From Microplitis mediator (lineage: Eukaryota > Arthropoda > Insecta > Hymenoptera > Braconidae), in contig NC_079979.1 in the NCBI RefSeq assembly GCF_029852145.1, positions 2,280,501 through 2,344,500 on the forward strand: DNA of 64,000 bases, written 5' to 3'. Positions 11,342 to 22,451 of the stretch are shown piece by piece. The position numbers were made by a program, and so were the translations under genes. The notes below the pieces were generated by a model, which was given only the letters and a program-made list of their open reading frames with translations, did not search any database and had not been told where the DNA came from. Position 1 is the stretch's first letter; every line of letters starts with the position of its first letter.

Positions 11342-12050
11342 TATATATAAAAATTGTTGCTCGCGTCTAATTACTGATAAATTAATTAACGCGTTCTGAT
11401 CCACTACCGACCACGTGTCGAGTTTTTATACGTGAATTTTGTATAGTTGCATTCGCTATCGCGTATACTCAACAGTCGCATTCACTATCAGTATTTCTCA
11501 CAGTTTTTCAGTGTACATATTGTTCATAAAGAAGCTAATTTATCATCTGTAATTTTTGTGTTAATTTTTAGTTATTGAATTAACCACACCCACACCAAAA
11601 TCTCACAGAGCATTCGCTCACTTTACACTTTTAATAATTCGTCTTCGATTTGGAATTAAGCCCATTCAATAGAATTTTTAATTCTCAAATTCAGTTGTTA
11701 GATGTAAAGACATTCTTCGAAAATTTTTGAATGTAATTTTTTATATTTTTTACAATCACAATGACAGCGACATTGTGATGACTATTACCATGAATACAAT
11801 TATTATTATTTATTGAATTGGAATGCTAAGGCTAGAGCCAATTGGCAACAATTATACACACAGTAATGCTTGACGTATTTACAACAGGTACATAGATAGC
11901 TTAAATATAAAAATCTCATAATACTCATATTTACATAATCACTTTTATACATTGCAACACATTCATTTTCTACTTCACCAGCTCACTATTTACCAATTAA
12001 TAAAGATGTTAAAAAAAAAAAAAAAACGAGTGACACATCAGCTATAAATC
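11342..12050. other. Unassigned AT-rich DNA
   Basis: No coding signal or repeat shared within the window. A poly-A run lies at about 12009-12026. Confidence 0.4.
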
Positions 12051-12960
12051 TAAATTCAGACATGGCGCCATCTGTTGATTTTTATAAGAACTCTAACAGC
12101 ACTTCTGGTGCTCGCGCCTGCGTTTAGCTCGCACATGCGCCCAGAAACATCTAGTAACAGAACAGTCTGGAGAAAAATTCTAAATCTTGCTGAGTTTAAT
12201 TAAAAGTCTGCTAATTAAGATAAAAAATAAGTTAATATAAAATCTAATTTCATTCTTTTATAAAATTAATAGTTTTTATCCAGCGAAAAAGTAAATTTGT
12301 CAAAAAGAATTCTCTCGAACCCGATCGAGAATCTTCCGGCTGACAATTCTTGAAACTCGTCAGTCAAGTATATAAGCCAGTGCGCCTGGCGCTGCGAGTC
12401 AGTCTTAAATTTAAACGATTACTATAAGCATCGTGCAGTTAATTAAAAGTCATCTCTTAAAAGTAAAGTATTATTAATCTAAGTGTGAGTAATTAATCCA
12501 TCGATAAGAAAATCATCTCAATTGTGTGATAAAAAAAAACTAATCTAGAGAAAATCAACTTTCGGTGACTTCTAGACAAGGAACTCATCTTGTTCAAGGC
12601 TCGCTCTTTCGTTTCACCCTGCTAAGTGGCCTACAAGCTTCCTTGCGGTACATGCTCGAGAAAATCATCGTACCCAAGGCCCGGCTGGTCACACCTTGTA
12701 AGGTACATCTACAGGCTTCCTTGAACAAATTCTAGAAGTCTCTTCCTGTCAATAGAGTCAGCATCTCTTTTTCTGAAAGTTTGTGGTGTTAAGACAGCGT
12801 TCCAGTCGTCTGTATAAACGCATGAGCTACATTGATTAGTTTATAAGTGAAATTATAATCAATAAAATACTGGTGTTCATTTATAATTAAAGTGTCAATA
12901 AAATCTATTAAAAACTGACTCTCTACCTCTTGTTATTTAACAAAAAATTTAAACGACAAT
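12050..12960 (+). repeat. Possible solo LTR
   Basis: This stretch has the build of a retroviral-type LTR rather than a gene: TATATAAG near 12368, an Inr-like GAGTCAGTC about 25 bp further on, a leader without long frames and with higher GC, then AATAAA signals at about 12860-12900. No second copy is in the window, so its ends and target duplication cannot be set. An alternative is the promoter and leader of an unrecognised host gene. Confidence is low. Confidence 0.3.
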
Positions 12961-13308
12961 CGAATACTTTGGACTTTGAAGACTATAAACTAAGAGAGTT
13001 TCGGATTTCAGGTGGCATATCTTGCCAAAATCATATAGCTGATACTAGAAACGAGTGCTCATAAGTTGTAGCGGCAATGTTTGTGATTTTGAAGGTGATA
13101 TTGTTGTTTTGTGCAGCTATCCTTTGCGATCGTCTGATGGTAGGATCTTCATCTATAATAGACCACGTAGAAATTTTGGTTCACCTGACGACAGTCATTC
13201 AAAAAATCGGCAGGCTAAATAATATAACCTTCTTGATCTTACATTTAACCAAGTTAGCGAACGTCGATAGGGTGTTATATGTTCATCTCGTCTCGAATTA
13301 TAGATAAA
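12961..13308. other. Unassigned DNA before a LINE fragment
   Basis: Contains an open frame of 76 codons (13077-13307, plus) with a hydrophobic start (MFVILKVILLFCAAILCD). The frame ends at the edge of the antisense LINE sequence and has no paralogue here. It is probably antisense LINE or chance, but a small secreted peptide cannot be excluded. Confidence 0.3.
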
Positions 13309-13995
13309 TCAGATAGCGTTGTTTACAAGTCGTTGTAATTTGCAATCATGTTCGTTTGATAAGTTTAGAAACACCACTGAGCAATAATCAATAATGGAAA
13401 GAAGAGTGGCAGAAACCAAAAATTTGCAAGACTGTATTGACAAAATGTTCTTCCTGTATTTTATACTATTGAGTGCACCATAAACTTTGCGTGATAACTG
13501 TGAGATATGCATATGCCAAGAAAGACTTCTTAAAAGATGGACCCCTAGATGCTTAGTAGAATTTGCAGACGGTATTAAATTTCCGTCTATAATGATCCCA
13601 GGTAGTGCGGAATTTCCAAGTAGTTTTAACTTATGTTTAATTTCAAAGATCATAACCTTGGTCTTTTGATAATATATTTCTATATTTTCACGGGCCCAGT
13701 CTGCTATCGCTTGAGCATCAGCAGTCAGACAAAAAGCTGCATTATTTAGTTGGAATAATTTGAAGTGTAAGTAAGCCCATCTATCGTCGGCAAATGATCC
13801 ATATTTGCAATATAATAGCTGCTTGACTACGCTATTGATAACTATAAAACACAAGATTGGACCCAATATTGATCCCTGAGGTACACCTGATGTTATACTA
13901 ACCCAACTCGAGGGGGTATTTGTAGAATCTAGAACTGCTTGTAATCTCCCCGTTAAATAAGAATAGAACCAAAAGATCGAGTCAACCAAAAAACC
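13309..13995 (-). pseudogene. Non-LTR reverse transcriptase fragment (Jockey/CR1-like)
   Basis: A minus-strand frame of 226 codons carries the second half of a LINE reverse transcriptase: SGVPQGSILGPILC (motif B), YGSFADD (motif C), YYQKTKVMIF and NSTKHLGVHLLRSLSWHMHI (motif E region). The N-terminal motifs are missing and the ADD motif is followed by RWAYLHF in place of the usual hydrophobic run. The fragment ends at 13309. It is unlike the LINE at 678-2400, whose motif B is LQGESVSPLLF, so two LINE lineages are present. Confidence 0.85.
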
Positions 13996-14137
13996 CGTTT
14001 CACGACATATTAAGCTTCAAATTTATTTTTTTATTCATATTTAGCTTAGACCAATCTGGTTTATCAAGTAGAACTTCATTAATTTTTGGAGAATTTGTAG
14101 CAACTGGTGAGCAAAAAACAGAATCCTCTCCAACAGG

Positions 14138-14530
14138 TTATACAGGTGGTGTTTTTGGTGAGGAAGTTACTGAGTTGAAAGTAGATTGTGATGATTTTCG
14201 ACGACATAATCTTGAAATGATGGATAGTCCTTGGAATTTAAAGCGTGCAGATTGTTGGTGACTAGCGAAAGTTGAATCAATCGGAGGCAACAGCGTAAAA
14301 TACGAGTTACTACAGCAACTATTAGGTAGTTTAGATTTTAGATCTTCTTCATGACAACTGGGATAATATGCAAGCTTGCAAATTTTGCAGGTAATAGATT
14401 TTATCACAGCTCTCTTATATCTAGTACAATTCATAACAGAGCCATCGAGTTTAAAAAACATAAGCAGAAAGCTGTCAAATTTGTAAACAGCAGTTCACAA
14501 CATAAATATGTAGTGGTGACATCTAGGGGG
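14138..14530 (-). pseudogene. LINE ORF1-like zinc-finger fragment
   Basis: The minus strand encodes CTRYKRAVIKSITCKICKLAYYPSC and a later CC pair (written here as the pattern C..Y.R then CKICKLAYYPSC). This is the PHD-like finger typical of insect LINE ORF1 proteins, with the first CxxC damaged to CTRY. It lies 5' of the RT fragment on the same strand, so both may come from one element with an internal deletion. Confidence 0.55.
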
Positions 14531-14789
14531 TGATATTGACACTGTATTTGATGATATAAATCCGTGACAGTAGATTTAGTAGCAATGCAGACTAATTTCA
14601 CTCAAACAGGAAAAATAAACACCTAAATTCACGTCCTGATATGGAATAACCTCAAAGTCGATGCCTCGCTTACATAAAAATATATTATCCAGTTTCAAAT
14701 AAAATAATTTCAATGATTTGCAACTATTATCTACAACAAAAAAGCCCGAGGGCAAAACAAGCAGAAAAATATTCTAAGGGAGTGAAAAA

Positions 14790-15240
14790 ATAGACGTGAG
14801 TCCAGTACTTACGAGGAAGCAGGTATTGAATTACGGCAATAAACAATCTCAAAGTTGTAGACACCATATTGAAATAAGATTTTCAACCGATAAACCATCT
14901 GACGTCCGCGGTTTCTTAAAGATAGTAACCGTTTCAAGCATGATCTGTCTGATAATGAATTTTCCCCCTATTAGATAATATCAACTCTTACATCAATTTC
15001 TTTCAGCTTTATTTGCTATTTTATTTAAATGAGCTACTTTTTCCACTTGCCGCTTTTTACTCTCAGGAAGTTTAACTCGATAGACTTGAGATAAAACTGC
15101 ACCGAAATGAAAATAAGATGCATTAGTATCTCAAGTAAAAGGGTGACTTGGATTTGGAGCTGTTACAACAGAGGCAGTACTTAAAGCTTATTTTAAGCTT
15201 TCGAAGGCCTGATAAGCTTTGTCATCCAAAATAAATTGTA
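14790..15240 (-). pseudogene. Decayed Gypsy RT-RNase H fragment
   Basis: The minus strand, read from 15240, gives KAYQAFESLK, then APNPSHPFT, DTNASYFHFGAVLSQVYR (the RNase H DASxxGxGAVLSQ region) and, towards 14800, QMVYRLKILFQYGVYNFEIVY (shorter pieces of the RNase H end). Stops interrupt all frames. Together with 10660-11000 it shows an old Ty3/Gypsy element unrelated in age to the fresh copy at 47733-58028. Confidence 0.65.
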
Positions 15241-15249
15241 TGTATCCCA

Positions 15250-15500
15250 TTTCTTAATTTTTTCCGGTTGCTACTAAAGAATCATGTATTTTGATATCAT
15301 TATCGGTGTAAAGCGATACATTTCTTTTAAAATGAGTACTCACAAGTTTTACTTATCTAGAATATTTCATGAGTCGTACTAAGCCCAACAAATAATTATT
15401 TCTCAAAATTATCTGTGGGTTAGACCCAGATTAAGGGTACGTTGATTTAAATTCATTAAAATTTAATGTTTTTGATCGGTTATGATTTTAAATAATCTCA
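15250..15500 (+). repeat. Repeat R1, copy c
   Basis: The third copy of R1, placed upstream of A3 just as copy b is upstream of A2. From 15500 to 15651 the unit continues with AT-rich sequence also found at 7990-8150 and, in reverse, at 6590-6680. Confidence 0.75.
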
Positions 15501-15651
15501 AGGTCATTACTTGGATTGTTGGTAAAATTTTATCGAACTTATCAAATAGAATTAAAAAATAAGATTTTATTAGTTCTTTGTTAGCTTATTAATTGCATAA
15601 TAATCTATTTTTTAAATCTATTTTAATGTGTTTTGTAAATTCGAAAGAGTG

Positions 15652-16418
15652 CCGTAGCAGATCGCTATCTACTAAGTATACACCAACTATACACGGTGTA
15701 TACGCGGCGTATATACACTGAGTATACACCAAGTTTACACCAAAAATTTTTTTCTAGACCCATTTTCATTAATATTTCTAAGTGCTGTAAGCAAAGTCAA
15801 AAAATTTGCAGAGTGAATGCGAGCCGGATGATTTTCAGTTGATTTAATCCCCACTAAGTGAATTTTTTTATTTGAATAAAAACAAAAAAACAGTTGTTAC
15901 TTAAGTTTACTTGCAGAATTTTATTTTTAATCAACTTTTCGCTGAGAAAATTGAAAATCTGGAAGTTATTGGTTTTACCCCCTTTTTCGAAAATCGAGTT
16001 TTCATTAGATCTCGACGTTTTGAGGTCTTAAGAAGCTTCTCCGACCGATTTTACGATGGTGCCTGTATGACTGTATGTATGTATGTGTATATTTTTTTTT
16101 ATTTTCCTGAAAATTTTAATTTTTTTGAAAATATTAATTTTTTTTTCAAAGTTTAATTTTTTTTATTTCAATTTTTTCAAAAAAAAATTTCTTTACAACT
16201 TTTGTTCGGAGGACTTAAAAAATTTTTTTAGTGTATACTCGGTGTAAACTCTGTGTGTATCTTGCGCATATACACGGTGTAAATTCAGTGTAAACTTTGA
16301 GCGTATTTGGTGTATACTCAATATGCACCGAGTATACACCAAATAAACCCCTAATTTACACTGACACCAAGTATATATCGAGTTTACACTAAGTTTACAC
16401 GGTGTATATGGATCCGCT
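15652..16418. mobile_element. GTGTATAC-word inverted-arm insertion, 767 bp, 6-bp target duplication
   Basis: The paralogous empty site reads AAAAGAGTGGTAATT in the A1 flank (reverse complement near 6585-6600); the A2 flank has AAAAGAGTGGGAAC. Here the site is split, with AGAGTG present on both sides (15646-15651 and 16419-16424). The ends are AGCAGATCG on the left and AGCGGATCC in reverse complement on the right. Both arms are packed with variants of GTGTATACTCGGTGTA and GTTTACAC. The core contains a fragment of repeat T (about 15935-16090). There is no ORF. The 6-bp duplication and short inverted ends point to a cut-and-paste DNA element whose superfamily I cannot name. Confidence 0.75.
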
Positions 16419-16756
16419 AGAGTGGTAATTAGATAAAAAAGTCATTAATTTAATCGACTGTGACTGTATTTTTTTAAATTTTTATGTAAACAACTTAACA
16501 TGCATTGATATTTTTAAATGTAAAATTTTGTTGACTTTAATATTAAAAAATAGATGTCAAAATTTCAGATCAACTTGAGATATTTTTTTTTAATTATGAC
16601 ATAAATTATACCCATAGAAATTGGGTTCCATTCAGAGACTATTTATTTTTTCAGATTCTACGCTGGAAGATGTAAGGAAATTAATAAAGATTTGTGAAAT
16701 AACAGTTGATACATGAAATCAATAGAAAATTAAAGAATTAAACTTCGGCAAACTGT

Positions 16757-16898
16757 AAATTTTGTAACAATATACGACGCTATTAAAACAAATAAGTCGT
16801 TAATTCAATAAATGATAAATTTTATCGAAATCTACGTCCTTGGGAATCCCCAGCCGATTGATTCTGTTGTTTTTTTGATTGTTAATTGTTATAAATAG
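16757..16898 (+). promoter_or_regulatory. Conserved cassette promoter of A3
   Basis: TATAAATAG lies at 16890-16898, 51 bp upstream of the ATG. The upstream block (AAGTCGTTAATTCAATAAAT, TTTTATCGAAATCTACG, CCCCAGCCGATTGATTC) matches A1 and A2. CACTCAGTTATTA follows the TATA box as in A2. Confidence 0.65.
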
Positions 16899-16948
16899 CT
16901 AGTAATGCACTCAGTTATTAGACTTAGTGATGATTGCGAGGCATCAAG

Positions 16949-17394
16949 ATGAAGCTAAATCTTTTATTTCTGGTGAGTGTAAATTTTTTTTTTAACAAAA
17001 AAAAATAGTTACCTGTGGTTTTTGATAATCTTATTACTTAATTTTAATATCAAAGAAAAGATATAACTGATATTTTTCTCTGCAGCTGGTAGCAACTCTG
17101 GTGATAAGTTCTCAATGTTATCCATGGAGAATTGTACCCTCTACTCCAGATAATCCGTCAGCAGTTGGTCTTGCTCCAAATGCCGGACCTCAAGAACGCG
17201 GTCCTAGTGATGAATTTCTTAATGATACAGGGGTTGGCTTTACTGTTGATAAAATTAAAAAAGGTGTGACTGCTATCAATTTCTACGTTGACATTCCTGG
17301 TGATTCTAGGACATGGACATTCCATTTCCCGGATGCTAAACACCGAAATGGTTGGTTTTCATACTCGAGAGTCTCGAAGGACAAGATATACTGA
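16949..17394 (+). CDS. Predicted secreted cassette-family protein A3
   Basis: Exon 1 (16949-16972) encodes MKLNLLFL before a GTGAGT donor. The acceptor is CTGCAG and exon 2 is 17086-17394, giving 110 residues. The leader (LVATLVISSQC) and the first 40 mature residues follow A1/A2 (PSTPDNPSAVGLAPNAGPQE against HPSQVGLALNDGPQE). After GVGFTVD the C-terminus is different and longer: aromatic and basic, ending SRVSKDKIY, with none of the SPKxLPPKKLD tail. The 3' flank matches that of A4, not that of A1/A2, so A3 may be a recombinant. Two AATAAA-type signals follow near 17700-17720. No known domain; predicted secreted, function unknown. Confidence 0.7.
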
Positions 17395-17833
17395 GTCATA
17401 CATAGAATGATTTATTTTGACCTCGGAACTACTAATTAGTCAAATCATCATCCGGCTCAACTGCCACTAGAGAGTCATAACATTGATCTTCTAACTTTGA
17501 TCGAAATTAGTTATTCATAATTCAAATTCATCTTATGATATCCACAGACATCAAATTTCAAATGAACATTGCGAACATTTTTTTCCACACTGGCTATCGT
17601 ACAGAATTATTGTACGGCAAAAATAACGTCAGATTTGCCGAATCTCGTATATTGGCTAACTATTTGGAAAAGTGATATCCTTCTGTCAACGTTATTTTCA
17701 ATAAACTCGTTCATCAATAAAAATATTTTTTAATTTATTTCTATTTCAAATATTGAATCCTATTGTAGATAATATCTCCATTGTTCCTAACAATTATTCA
17801 GAATTTTATATTTCTATTCAGCAGTTTTATAGT
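17395..17833 (+). other. A3 3' flank
   Basis: The 3' flank is shared with pseudogene A4 (22620-23050): the GAGTCATAACATTGATCTTC stretch and the closing ATTGTACGGCAAAA and CAATAAA stretches align. No further gene is seen. Confidence 0.55.
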
Positions 17834-18010
17834 ATGTCGTGTGACACGGGATGGAACATGAAGATTTCAGACGAGCATGAATTGGACTGCCCGAGTCGCT
17901 GGTAAAGGCTTACATCACCTGCAGTCTGAAATCATGTTTTATTCTGTGTCACACATCATATTTTTCATGATTACCTGCATCGATGCTCTAAAATTCAGTG
18001 TCAGCAGCCA
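17834..18010 (+). repeat. Foldback repeat S, copy 1
   Basis: A segment of about 180 bp present again in reverse orientation at 31045-31210. It can fold: GTGACACGGGAT near the left pairs loosely with ATTCTGTGTCAC on the right, and TTTCAGAC pairs with GTCTGAAA inside. Both copies end with a CAGTGTCAGCAGCC stretch. No ORF or Pol III promoter boxes are clear. It may be a small foldback MITE. Confidence 0.55.
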
Positions 18011-18072
18011 ATAAAAAACAAGTTAATTTCTAGCTGATGATGCGGAGAACTGTTAAAGATTGAGAAATTAAA

Positions 18073-18422
18073 GGATTAAACGAACTTACCTAAGTGCAGT
18101 TCTATCGTAATTGTATGAAACGCCTCCTCCGAAAGATCACCTGGTAGTACCCCTACTTCATGTACTTATTACCACACGGTTCAAGGATAAATTTTCTGAT
18201 TTACCTACCGTTCCCCGTTTACACGGGAGGCGTTCCGGTCCCAAACTTCATTATTTTAAAGTGCTGTCGTATGTAAGGACTATTCTTTTGGATAGTAAGG
18301 GGCAGGGTGGGACTGATCTTTCGGAAGAGGCGTTTCATACAATTTCAATAGAACGGAACTTAGGAAGTTCGTTTAATCGTTCAATTGTATTTCACGCCTC
18401 CTCCTCAGATCACCTGGTAGAT
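18073..18422. repeat. DIRS terminal and internal complementary repeats
   Basis: A segment of about 65 bp at 18073-18138 (GATTAAACGAACTTACC then a GAAACGCCTCCTCCGAAAG stretch) returns as its reverse complement at 18310-18379. Its second half appears again in direct orientation at 18382-18422 (ACGCCTCCTCCTCAGATC, CACCTGGTAG). A set of inverted plus direct copies at one end is what DIRS elements need for their circular-intermediate replication (terminal repeat plus internal complementary region). Confidence 0.65.
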
Positions 18423-18702
18423 GTTTAGAGCAGTGTCTGTACGGCAGAAGATAAAGCCTTTTTTAACTGTCTGCATAGTTTTTTTTTGCTAATAAATCCT
18501 GAGCAAATAGTTTAGAGTCCTGAATGACTTTTCTGTCATAAAATTTAGCGAAAGGTTGAGAAGTAGATGTCTATCCTGCAGTTTTTCTTATAAGGACGGT
18601 GCTCATTCCACTCGCCTTAGGAGCTGAGGTTGCCACATGACGGGTACTATAAGCTGTGAGCTGATAAGTGTCAATACCGCTTTGTTTTAGAATAGCCTTA
18701 AT

Positions 18703-19259
18703 TCACCGACTTATAGTTTGAGATAAAACAGCCTTGTGTGGTTTTTTCCATAATACAAAAAGATTGTATCCTGATGCACAAAGACATGTGGTCTTTAACA
18801 GGTATTCATCCAGTGCAGTAACCACACAGATGGACGGATTCTCTTTAAAAATAGGCAACACTAGTGTCGGTTGCTTTTTATTATTTTTTGAAGTCTTTAT
18901 CTCGGCCGGGATCTTTATCACGGTGGGCTCCTCGAATCTTTCTATATTTTTTATATCTACAACGGCTAAAGTCTGCACTCTACGCCCTGTCGTGAGGGTT
19001 AGTAGAGTAAATGTCTTTTGAGAAAATGGTTCTAGTGAAACCTTATCACAGGGAAACCATTTTCCCGAAAATTTAGCACAATCTGAGGATCCCATGTGCC
19101 GTCGTACATAGGTTGAGAAGGTCTCAAACTCGAAGCGCCCTCGCAGAATCTTTTTACCTGGGCATCTTGTCCGATTTCTGGCCCCGAAATGAGTGAAATA
19201 GCTGATCTTGTAGAGTTGATTGGTCCATATGTCGTTCCTTTGGAAAATTCACCTGCCAA
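18703..19259 (-). pseudogene. DIRS tyrosine recombinase fragment
   Basis: Minus-strand pieces in two frames. The first (19259-19032) has TYGPINSTRSAISLISG and KRFCEGASSLRPSQPMYDG then TWDPQIVL, the N-terminal part of DIRS recombinases. The second (19095-18703) has TLLTLTTGRRVQTLAVVD, which holds the first catalytic Arg, and LDEYLLKTT. The C-terminal HxxR and Tyr region could not be found intact. The gene is dead. Confidence 0.75.
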
Positions 19260-19841
19260 GAACCGTAATACGTCTGAAATCGTTGCTTTAAATCTGTCAG
19301 TATTCGTTAAATGACAAAATTTCCACCATCGTTACAGTGGTCCTTCATATTGACGGAGGGATGGGCTTTAATGAAGCTAAGGCACCTTTGATTGCAACCT
19401 GTGGCATCCCTCTTTTCGCATGAGCCTGTGGGATGATATTCCTGCCACCAGGGGAATCTTTTGCCAAATTGGATGTGGCTTTATATCAGAAGAACACAAC
19501 AAATCAATGTTAGGTTTAAAAATAATAGGTTGTGATTCTAATATTTCCATACACCGAAGATACCAAGTCTGGGTGGGCTAATTTGGAACCACTAAAATAC
19601 CTCTAGATCCCTCATTATTGATCTTTTTTGAAATTTTTGGGATTTAAGGAAATGGAGGAAACGCATAAAAGAACCAGGAATCCCAATTTACCGTCAAAGC
19701 GTCAACCCACATTGCTCTTGGATCTCTTTTCCACGAGCAATATTTTTCACACTTTGTGTTTACTCGACTTGCGAATGAATCAATATCAGGAGTTCCTAAT
19801 GTCTTACAAATTTCTGCGAAAGCTGATTAGTTTAACTCGAA

Positions 19842-20069
19842 TTATGTTTCCGGTTCTAGTCTCCTCGATTCAAAATCTGGAGTCTCGTTTCCTTTCGATG
19901 GAATGTATGAAGCGAAAATCCAAAGATTTCTATTTTCACACCATTTCCAAATTGATTTAGCGATTTTGCTTAACTTTTCAAACTGTATACCTTTCATACG
20001 GTTAATATAGGCAATAGCCGTTGACAGTAAGCTGTCACAGTTACGTCTATCCTCAGCAAAACACTTCAA
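19842..20069 (-). pseudogene. DIRS RNase H fragment
   Basis: The minus-strand frame contains ASYIPSKGNETPDFESRRL, the RNase H end motif of DIRS/Gypsy-like elements (YIPGKxNxxADxxSR), where ADxxSR has become PDFESR. It is preceded by AIAYINRMKGIQ and IWKWCENRNLWI, as in DIRS proteins. Confidence 0.65.
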
Positions 20070-20167
20070 CTCAAAAAAGCTGCAAGTAGCTCAAGATCGT
20101 TGATAGGTAATTTTCTCTTGTCTTTGTTCCAAAATCCAAGTGTGCTTCTGTTACCGACGGTGGTACC

Positions 20168-21175
20168 TCAGCCCGTCAAAGACGCGTCAGACAATACTTC
20201 CATGCAGAAGTTTAGAGACTTTATGGGATTATAAACTATTCCAATATAATTTTTCCACCAGGAAAAATCTTCGTTTACATTCGATGATAATGTTATACAG
20301 GCTTCATAATTATCTCTATTAGCACGAAGAGCTTCGAATTTTTCGCGCTCAAGGTTTTTCAAATACACCCAGCCAAATTTCACTACTGAACAACAAGATC
20401 CTATAGTACCGATCAATGATGAAAATTCTCGAATTTCATAATTTTTAGAATTTTCGAATTTATGAATTAGTTTTATGACAGTGGAACGTTTTTCTTTCGG
20501 GAGCTTTATTCTCATTTCTGCTGAGCTAATAATAAAGCCTAGGAAACGACATTCTCTTGAGGGAGATAGCTGGCTTTTGGTCTCGTTGATTATAAACACT
20601 AAATTCTCTAATAAGTTACGAGTTTCAAGTAAATTATTCATACTGTCGACCTTAGACTCACCAACAAGCCATACATCGTCCAAATAGACAACTGATATGA
20701 ATCTTCGTTGTCTGAGCCAAGAAAAACCGGGTTTCAGTATTATTGTAAATACATAAGGTGTGGTGTTAAGATCAAACAGAATGCACGTGAATTGAGTTAA
20801 CTGTTAAATTCAAGTTTTAAATATTTTTTATACTCTCCACGATTTCAATTAAATAATACGCGTCTTTGAGATTTGAGGTTGCCATGAAACAATCTCTGTA
20901 TATTAGCTCTCAAACTGTATGTATATCCTCTAATTTAAAATGCTCTGTCATAATAAATTCATTTAAGTCATTTAAGTTAAGAATTAAGTGATGCGAACTA
21001 TCTCATTTCGGTACGAGAAAAATTTTTGGAATGAACTGTCCCGAGATCTGACTGCTATCTCTTGAAGACCAACTGTGAGCCCTTGGTGGGTTTGGTTGAG
21101 GGACACTTTTACTGAAAGGTATCTTATACCCCTTGACCCACCCATAGGGTATGGAGAAAAGTTGCATCCCACCAC
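20168..21175 (-). pseudogene. DIRS reverse transcriptase fragment
   Basis: The minus strand 20683-20168 begins MDDVWLVGES, the catalytic (Y)MDD box. It continues with LLENLVFIINETKSQLSP and CRFLGFIISSAEMRIKLP, the usual RT thumb order in DIRS elements. Upstream, 21175-20984 gives the fingers region in broken form (SSFQKFF then an RNEIV segment). Stop codons and frame changes separate these parts. Confidence 0.75.
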
Positions 21176-21593
21176 TAATCCTACGCAACCATGTTAATCA
21201 GTTCTGGGAGTCTGGTACCACGGGGGGGGGGGGGTACTTTCTAAGCCTACTGTGACTAGAGTCTCTTTATTTTCTGGAATGATACTAATGTTTAGCCCGA
21301 AAAAAGTAGGACTCGTGGTAGCTGTGATTAGATACCACGCGCAATGAGGATTTTCGATTATACCTCCTGTTAATGTCCACCTCAGTCATAACTTGATTCT
21401 ATTTTTCGGCTAAAAGTATCGTCTGGGTCGGGAGGCGGGGCTGGCCTCACAGCACTTGTATGCCCAAAAAAGCGCGAAAGTGGCCTCCGGTAAACCAGAG
21501 GTGGACTTCGGTCCTGTTACAGTAATTACTTAATTAACCTTGTCACTGAATTTTATTATCGAAGAAAGTTAGAACTGATATTTTTTTCTGCAG

Positions 21594-22451
21594 CTAGTAG
21601 CGGCTCTAGTGATGAGTTCTCAATGTGGGCCATTGAGAATTAAACCCTATACTCCACAAAATCTGCCACAAAATGGTGCTGCTCTAAATAACGAACCTTA
21701 AGAAGTCGGTCCTAGTTTCAGATCTCGCTCAGAACCACCATATGGACCGAACAAACAAAATTATGACTCTCATAGTTCTTTTTCCAGCTCTAGAAGTTAT
21801 ATGGGACCGACAACTGAAACCAGAACTTCTAATTACGACGCTCATAATTTTTATTCTGGCTCTCAATCTAATATGGGACCGACTACTGAAACCAGGACTC
21901 CTAATTACGACTCTCATGGTTTTTATTCTGGCGTTAAATCTAATATGGAACCAAAAACTGGAACTATAATTCCTAATTACGAATCTCAAGCCTCATTTGC
22001 AAATCTCAATTATAATTCAGGACCAGAAACTAGACCTTCTATTGCTCAATATCCGACCGATCGTTCTCCAACTTCTCATTTTGATTATGGATCTCATACC
22101 AACCCAGGAGTAAATACAGTTTTTGAGAATTCAAAAGGAGAGGTTGCTTTCATTGTTGACACTTCTGTCGATGCTGTATTTGATGTCAGGGATAGTATAT
22201 CTCCTAAACAACTTCCTCCGAACACGTATTTTAATAGAACTGAAGCGAGCCTTCAATACTTCGTTCATCATCCAGATGTTTTTGGGTCACAACATTTAGC
22301 TTCCAATAATAGTCCCAATTATCTGACGTTAAGACCAACTGGTTCACGATTTCCTGACGATAGAATCCGAAATTCATATCCCAGTTTTTATAACGATTTT
22401 TCTTTAAGACCACCTGGTTCGAGAACTCCTGACGATGGATCTCTTAATTGA
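21594..22451 (+). pseudogene. Cassette-family pseudogene A4 with expanded repeats
   Basis: After the CTGCAG acceptor at 21588-21593 the frame reads LVAALVMSSQC, as in A1-A3, and stays open to 22449 except for one TAA at 21699-21701, where the paralogues have CAA (Gln of GPQEVGP). Exon 1 and the 5' intron half are missing: upstream is the DIRS element. The mature part is much longer than in A1/A2. It holds three tandem copies of a unit of about 25 residues (NYDSHGFYSG, SNMGPTTETRTP), then the family core (GVNTVFENSKGEVAFIVD, SPKQLPPN). Two C-terminal units LRPTGSRFPDD/LRPPGSRTPDD follow, with a third unit past the stop. It cannot be expressed as the family gene. It shows that the family has also evolved by internal repeat gain. 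Confidence 0.75.

Larger units (their letters stand above)
18073..21536 (-). mobile_element. Decayed DIRS-type retrotransposon
   Basis: On the minus strand the order is reverse transcriptase (21175-20168), RNase H (20069-19842), a linker typical of DIRS elements (about 19690-19400, with WPTQTWYLRCMEIL), and tyrosine recombinase (19259-18703). Complementary and direct repeats close the element at 18422-18073. Tyrosine recombinase in place of integrase defines the DIRS order. Frames are broken many times. The right edge meets intron sequence of pseudogene A4 near 21537. A run of 13 G lies at 21222-21234. No gag was recognised. Confidence 0.8.

Noticed and set aside
13077..13307. 76-codon frame with a hydrophobic start as a new secreted peptide
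   Set aside because: No paralogue, no splice structure like the cassette family, and it abuts antisense LINE sequence; left as low-confidence.
18111..18428. 105-codon plus-strand frame in the DIRS end
   Set aside because: Runs through the terminal repeat region antisense to the recombinase; no domain.
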